Shown: positions 31,336 to 34,684 of the stretch, one piece after another
Numbering within the stretch: position 1 is the stretch's first letter
How the letters are laid out: every line of letters begins with the position of its first letter
NCBI GenBank assembly: GCA_900319715.1
Contig: ONPM01000051.1
Span: 1 to 34,684, forward strand
From: an uncultured Prevotella sp.
GTDB taxonomy: Bacteria > Bacteroidota > Bacteroidia > Bacteroidales > Bacteroidaceae
Direction of reading: 5' to 3'
DNA length: 34,684 nt
Made by a program: the position numbers and the translations under genes
The notes under the pieces: model-generated
What the model was told of the DNA's origin: nothing
What the model saw: the letters and a program-made list of their open reading frames with translations, nothing else
Database searches by the model: none

Positions 31336-31736
31336 CCTACATTCCTACATTTTCTGTCTAACCGTCTGATATTCAGAAGGTAAGACTATGTATGGTGCCT
31401 ACATGGAAATCATCAACCCTACATAAACAGGGCATTTTTACCGTTGATCTGACCGTTTCAGTGGTATTTGAAACAGAGTGTTTCGTGCTTGTTCCGACAA
31501 TGGAAACACTGTGTTTCCCTAGGAGAAACAGAGTGTTTCCTTCGATGAAACACAGTGTTTCACTCGCAGGAACAGAAATGGAACACCCTCATATACAGAG
31601 GTTTAAGTGTCAATATTGGTGTAAATATGCCAAAGTTTCAGCATTTTATGTAGGGTCGTCTCTATTTATGTAGGCACCATACATAGGCTAATGTACTATA
31701 TATCAGGTTGTTACAAGCAAAATGTAGGAATGTAGG
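31336..31736. repeat. 401-bp nested inverted repeat with internal GAAAC/GTTTC palindromes
   Basis: Outer arms CCTACATTCCTACATTTT (31336-31353) and its exact complement (31719-31736); next CTATGTATGGTGCCTACAT (31386-31404) and its exact complement (31668-31686); next ACCCTACATAAA (31416-31427) and complement (31645-31656). The spacers match on both sides: 32 nt and 11 nt. The middle holds four small palindromes of form GAAAC-N5-GTTTC between about 31470 and 31562. The rest of the 31127-32025 gap, apart from the hairpins listed, has no convincing gene; an open frame from 31785 runs into the antisense strand of the biotin-carrier gene and is not accepted. Confidence 0.88.
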
Positions 31737-31968
31737 GTGTTTTTGATAAATTTCGTTTGAAACTTTTCATGGCACATACATAATATGATCAGTGATCAGG
31801 GGGACTATTTCATTGTTTCGCTGAAGAAATCGGCCTGTTGGCTGAAAGGACTGCGCGGAGGATTAAACTTTGAGGGCATCGTAGAGTCAAATAAGCAGTT
31901 GCAACTCAAACGGCAACAAGTCGTCACAGGACAACAACCGCAACCAGGAGATGGTGAGGCAATAAGTA

Positions 31969-32001
31969 AACGGCCGCGCACTCAGCGAGTGCACGGCCGT
32001 T
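31969..32001 (-). terminator. Terminator of the methylmalonyl-CoA decarboxylase operon
   Basis: AACGGCCG pairs with CGGCCGTT, then one mismatch, then GCACTC pairs with GAGTGC around a 3-nt loop. It lies 24 bp beyond the biotin-carrier stop codon, followed on the leftward strand by TTTACTTATT. Confidence 0.85.
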
Positions 32002-32025
32002 CTGTTATCAGGACCTGGCTGCTGG

Positions 32026-32457
32026 TTATTCAATCACAACCAGCGCGTCGTCTTCCATCACGCTTTCACCGATCTTCACGCAGATGGCTGTCACCTTGCC
32101 GTCTTTCTCGGCGGCCAGGTTGTTGGCCATCTTCATGGCTTCGAGTACGATCACCGTGTCGCCAGCCTTCACCTCGTCGCCTTCGGCCACCAGGATGTCG
32201 GTGATGACACCAGGCAGCGGGGCCTTGACGGCGTTAGCCTTGTTGACAGCGGCCTTGTCGGCAGCAGGTGCGCTGTCGTCGGAAGCAGCGGCAGCGGCGG
32301 GTCTCACCACGGGCTTCTTCTTCTCAGGCTCAGCCTGCTTCTCCATCTCTACAGTATATTCTTCACCGTTTACGGACAGGGTGGCGATGTTGTCTGTGAT
32401 ATCACAGATGACCACCTCATACTTGTTGCCGTTGATTGTATACTTATATTCTTTCAT
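32026..32457 (-). CDS. mmdC: Biotin carboxyl carrier protein of methylmalonyl-CoA decarboxylase
   Basis: A 143-residue biotinyl protein that carries the carboxyl group between the carboxyltransferase and the partner subunit. The biotinyl lysine is Lys109 in VLEAMKM, within a C-terminal biotinyl domain beginning APLPGVITDILV. Residues about 50-75 form an Ala/Pro/Asp-rich swinging linker. The N-terminal 40 residues (KEYKYTINGNKYEV) are the usual small beta domain. I choose ATG 32457; a TTG two codons upstream is also in frame. It is last in the operon mce-mmdA-small subunit-mmdC and lies 13 bp from the small subunit. The sodium-pump beta subunit is not in the window, so it may be elsewhere. The enzyme could be annotated as propionyl-CoA carboxylase instead. 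Confidence 0.9.
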   Translation of the reverse strand: MKEYKYTINGNKYEVVICDITDNIATLSVNGEEYTVEMEKQAEPEKKKPVVRPAAAAASDDSAPAADKAAVNKANAVKAPLPGVITDILVAEGDEVKAGDTVIVLEAMKMANNLAAEKDGKVTAICVKIGESVMEDDALVVIE

Positions 32458-32470
32458 ACTCAAAATTCAT

Positions 32471-32620
32471 TTACGGATGTTGTGTGAATGTCTGTGCATA
32501 GCCGTTCCACTGAGTGGGATGCCCAGCGATGGTGATGATGCCCGGCTCTGCATCGTGAACGTTATTGCCTAAGTGCTCGTGGAGCGCCAGGGCAATCGCT
32601 GCATATACTTCGTTGTTCAT
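32471..32620 (-). CDS. Small 49-aa subunit between mmdA and mmdC (OadG-like position)
   Basis: A 49-residue gene that is easy to miss. The protein starts NNEVYAAIALALHEHLGN and continues VHDAEPGIITIAG, ending with TQWNGYAQTF. Short proteins with this pattern (A-A-I-A-x-A-L-x-E, V-H-D-x-E, I-T-I) sit between the carboxyltransferase and biotin carrier in Bacteroidetes methylmalonyl-CoA decarboxylase operons and correspond to the soluble tail of the gamma/delta subunit; here no membrane helix is present. ATG 32620 lies 31 bp after mmdA, and that gap is entirely a CTGTAAA heptamer array. Likely an assembly or stabilising subunit. Confidence 0.8.
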   Translation of the reverse strand: MNNEVYAAIALALHEHLGNNVHDAEPGIITIAGHPTQWNGYAQTFTQHP

Positions 32621-32621
32621 T

Positions 32622-32650
32622 CTGTAAACTATAAACTGTAAACAATAAAC
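32622..32650. repeat. Heptamer array (CTGTAAA) between mmdA and small subunit
   Basis: Units CTGTAAA, CTATAAA, CTGTAAA, CAATAAA in exact register fill the whole intergenic gap. The complement, TTTACAG, is the unit of the array at 23168-23195, 9 kb away beside an unrelated gene. Confidence 0.92.
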
Positions 32651-32651
32651 A

Positions 32652-34217
32652 TTACATCGGGATGTTACCGTGCTTCTTGGCGGGCAGGGCGTCGCGCTTG
32701 GTGGCGAGTTGAGCCAGACCGCGGCAGATGCGGAAGCGGGTGTTGCGAGGCTCGATCACATCGTCGATGTAGCCATACTTGGCAGCCTGGTACGGGTTGG
32801 CGAAGAGTTCGTTGTACTCGTCCTCCTTCTCGGCGATGAAAGCCTTCACGTCCTCGCCGGCCTCCTTCTTGGCCTTGGCCTCCTTGGCGTAGAGCACGGC
32901 AGCGGCACCAGAGGCACCCATCACGGCGATCTCTGCAGAGGGCCATGCGTAGTTCAGGTCGGTGTGGAGTTGCTTCGAGCCCATCACGATGTGAGAGCCG
33001 CCGTACGACTTGCGCAGGGTGACGGTGATCTTGGGCACCGTAGCCTCACCGTAGGCGTAGAGCAACTGGGCACCGTGCAGGATGACGGCGTTGTACTCCT
33101 GACCAGTGCCGGGCAGGAATCCTGGTACGTCGACGAGCGACACGATAGGAATATTGAAGGCGTCGCAGAAACGTACGAAGCGGGCACCCTTACGAGAAGC
33201 GTTCACGTCGAGCACACCGGCATAGCAGGTGGGCTGGTTGGCCACGATACCTACGCTCTGGCCGTTGAAGCGGGCAAAGCCGACGATGATGTTCTTGGCG
33301 AACTTAGGCTGTACCTCGAAGAACTCGCCGTCGTCGGTGATGGCACTGATGACCTTGTACATATCGTAAGCCTCGTTGGGGTTCTCGGGGATGATCTCGT
33401 TCAGGCTGTCCTCCATGCGGTTGATGGGGTCGGAGGTCGGCTTGAAGGGAGCGGTCTCCATGTTGTTCGACGGGATATAGCTCAGCAGGGTCTTCAGCAT
33501 CTGCAGACCTTCCTCCTCAGTAGCAGCGGTGAAGTGGGTTACACCCGACTTCGTGGCGTGTACGCTGGCACCGCCGAGGTGCTCCTGATCGATATCCTCG
33601 CCAGTAACGGTCTTCACCACCTTCGGGCCAGTGAGGAACATATACGACGTGTTCTCCATCATCAGCGTGAAGTCGGTGAGGGCGGGGGAGTAGACTGCAC
33701 CACCGGCGCAGGGGCCGAAGATACCTGAGATCTGGGGGATGACACCCGATGCGAGGATGTTACGCTCGAAGATCTCTGCATAGCCTGCCAGGGCGTTGAT
33801 ACCCTCCTGGATACGGGCACCACCCGAGTCGTTGATGCCAATGACGGGGGCACCCATCTTCATGGCCATATCCATCACCTTGCAGATCTTCTGACTCATG
33901 GTCTCAGAGAGAGAACCGGCATGAACGGTGAAATCCTGTGCAAAGACAAACACCAGGCGGCCGTCGATGGTACCGCTACCGGCAACGACACCGTCGCCAA
34001 GGAACTGCTTCTTCTCCATGCCAAAATTGTGGCAGCGATGCTCCTTGAACATGTCGTACTCCTCGAACGAACCCTCGTCGAGCAGCATCTCAATGCGCTC
34101 ACGGGCAGTATACTTACCGCGGTCGTGCTGCTTCTGAATGGCTTTCTCACCACCACCGAGACGAGCCTGTTCGCGCTTCTCGATGAGTTGCTTGATCTTT
34201 TCTAATTGCTTGCTCAT
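32652..34217 (-). CDS. mmdA: Methylmalonyl-CoA decarboxylase carboxyltransferase (alpha) subunit
   Basis: A 521-residue carboxyltransferase of the crotonase fold that moves CO2 from methylmalonyl-CoA to biotin, yielding propionyl-CoA; in the reverse direction it would be the beta subunit of propionyl-CoA carboxylase. Signature stretches include [27 protein letters not shown], the oxyanion regions [16 protein letters not shown] and [35 protein letters not shown], and the C-terminal [14 protein letters not shown] and [10 protein letters not shown]. Length is normal. ATG 34217 follows a TTTACGA heptamer array that fills the gap from the epimerase. Context with the epimerase and biotin carrier supports the decarboxylase reading for a succinate-to-propionate pathway. 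Confidence 0.93.
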   Translation of the reverse strand: MSKQLEKIKQLIEKREQARLGGGEKAIQKQHDRGKYTARERIEMLLDEGSFEEYDMFKEHRCHNFGMEKKQFLGDGVVAGSGTIDGRLVFVFAQDFTVHAGSLSETMSQKICKVMDMAMKMGAPVIGINDSGGARIQEGINALAGYAEIFERNILASGVIPQISGIFGPCAGGAVYSPALTDFTLMMENTSYMFLTGPKVVKTVTGEDIDQEHLGGASVHATKSGVTHFTAATEEEGLQMLKTLLSYIPSNNMETAPFKPTSDPINRMEDSLNEIIPENPNEAYDMYKVISAITDDGEFFEVQPKFAKNIIVGFARFNGQSVGIVANQPTCYAGVLDVNASRKGARFVRFCDAFNIPIVSLVDVPGFLPGTGQEYNAVILHGAQLLYAYGEATVPKITVTLRKSYGGSHIVMGSKQLHTDLNYAWPSAEIAVMGASGAAAVLYAKEAKAKKEAGEDVKAFIAEKEDEYNELFANPYQAAKYGYIDDVIEPRNTRFRICRGLAQLATKRDALPAKKHGNIPM

Positions 34218-34224
34218 TGTATTT

Positions 34225-34260
34225 TTTACGATTTACAAATTTACGATTTACGATTGATTA
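34225..34260. repeat. Heptamer array (TTTACGA) between mce and mmdA
   Basis: TTTACGA, TTTACAA, one extra A, TTTACGA, TTTACGA and a degenerate TTGATTA. It fills the gap and its last unit contains the epimerase stop codon (34258-34260). Confidence 0.9.
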
Positions 34261-34668
34261 CTCAGGGTGCTCGCAGAGTTCTGTCAGTACACCGGCTGTT
34301 GACTTCGGGTGCAGGAAGGCAATGTTCAGACCCTCAGCACCCTTGCGCGGAGCCTGATCGATGAGGCGCACGCCCTTCTCACTGACCTCGGCCAGCGCAT
34401 TGGCTACACCGTCCTCGATGCAGAATGCTACGTGGTGAACACCCTTGTTGCCCTTGTCGATCCATTTCTGGATGGTGCTCTCAGGAGATGTCGGCTCTAA
34501 GAGTTCCAGTTTCACCTCGCCACAGCGAAGGAAGGCGGTCTTCACCTTCTGGTCCTCTACTACCTCTGTTGCATAACACTCCAAGCCCAGCACGTCTGTG
34601 AAGAACGGCAGGCTCTCTTCAATGCTCTGAACTGCGATGCCCAGATGCTCAATGTGGGAAATCTTCAT
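34258..34668 (-). CDS. mce: Methylmalonyl-CoA epimerase
   Basis: A 136-residue glyoxalase/VOC-fold enzyme that interconverts (S)- and (R)-methylmalonyl-CoA, linking the mutase (left end of window) to the decarboxylase. The metal ligands of the fold are visible in HIEHLGIAV (His near the N-terminus), GVHHVAFCIED, and the C-terminal TAGVLTELCEHPE. DVLGLECYATEVVEDQKVKTAFL and GLNIAFLHPKS are also family signatures. ATG 34668 lies 16 bp from the window edge, so the promoter is not fully visible. First gene of the four-gene operon running left. Confidence 0.95.
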   Translation of the reverse strand: MKISHIEHLGIAVQSIEESLPFFTDVLGLECYATEVVEDQKVKTAFLRCGEVKLELLEPTSPESTIQKWIDKGNKGVHHVAFCIEDGVANALAEVSEKGVRLIDQAPRKGAEGLNIAFLHPKSTAGVLTELCEHPE

Positions 34669-34684
34669 ATTTTTAGTATTTAAA

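Noticed and set aside
31785-32204. 139-codon rightward frame
   Set aside because: Its second half is antisense to the mmdC terminator and coding region, and the first 60 residues show no recognisable domain. A short decayed gene before 31960 cannot be excluded.

Overview
The window reads as chromosome of a Bacteroidales bacterium, most likely Prevotellaceae (Prevotella sensu lato). The reasons are repeated TAnnTTTG promoter boxes with no consistent Shine-Dalgarno sites, a type IX secretion tail, a GT117/DUF2723 membrane protein, a Bacteroidetes-type inositol-lipid cluster, and succinate/propionate-pathway genes at both ends. The genus is an inference; no rRNA, tRNA, CRISPR array, intact IS element or intact prophage was seen.

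Layout: (1) 1-370, 3' end of methylmalonyl-CoA mutase. (2) 448-2755, a SAM methyltransferase and a geranylgeranyl-reductase-family flavoprotein, then a convergent small gene whose 3' tail is duplicated upstream. (3) 2756-3446, gene-free and packed with repeated words. (4) 3447-16384, eight leftward genes in two probable transcription units: rlmL-like, DPP4-like, purD, a membrane protein, yqaA-like; then a GT117-like protein, a polysaccharide deacetylase and a GH3 glucosidase. (5) 16581-17716, a sensor kinase broken by deletions, then a GIN-domain lipoprotein. (6) 18628-23863, an inositol-phospholipid operon (nucleotidyltransferase, ATP-grasp-like, CDP-alcohol phosphotransferase, HAD phosphatase, inositol-3-phosphate synthase) plus a LuxR-type regulator. 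(7) 24084-26749, a LacI regulator with a likely self-operator and a TPR/transmembrane/HTH regulator of mosaic base composition. (8) 26837-31126, an AT-rich zone of small or broken surface genes (C10 peptidase, lipoproteins, S74/T9SS protein), a fucosyltransferase-like gene, and leftward remnants of an AbiH-type phage-defence gene and an R-x4-H gene. (9) 31127-32025, a possible structured RNA and a 401-bp nested inverted repeat. (10) 32026-34668, mce, mmdA, a small subunit and the biotin carrier of methylmalonyl-CoA decarboxylase.

The most unusual signal is a dispersed family of degenerate 7-bp tandem arrays, mostly 4-5 units. They occupy gaps between co-directional genes and also occur as in-frame insertions in three unrelated coding regions (GH3, HAD phosphatase, inositol synthase). 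Each locus has its own heptamer, yet nearly all fit one pattern (TTTACNN, TTTCACC, TCTCACC, TTTGARC and relatives). A related 6-bp array sits at the truncated end of the AbiH remnant. These arrays, the two long palindromic intergenic blocks and the run of deletion-type pseudogenes are the parts most worth following up.
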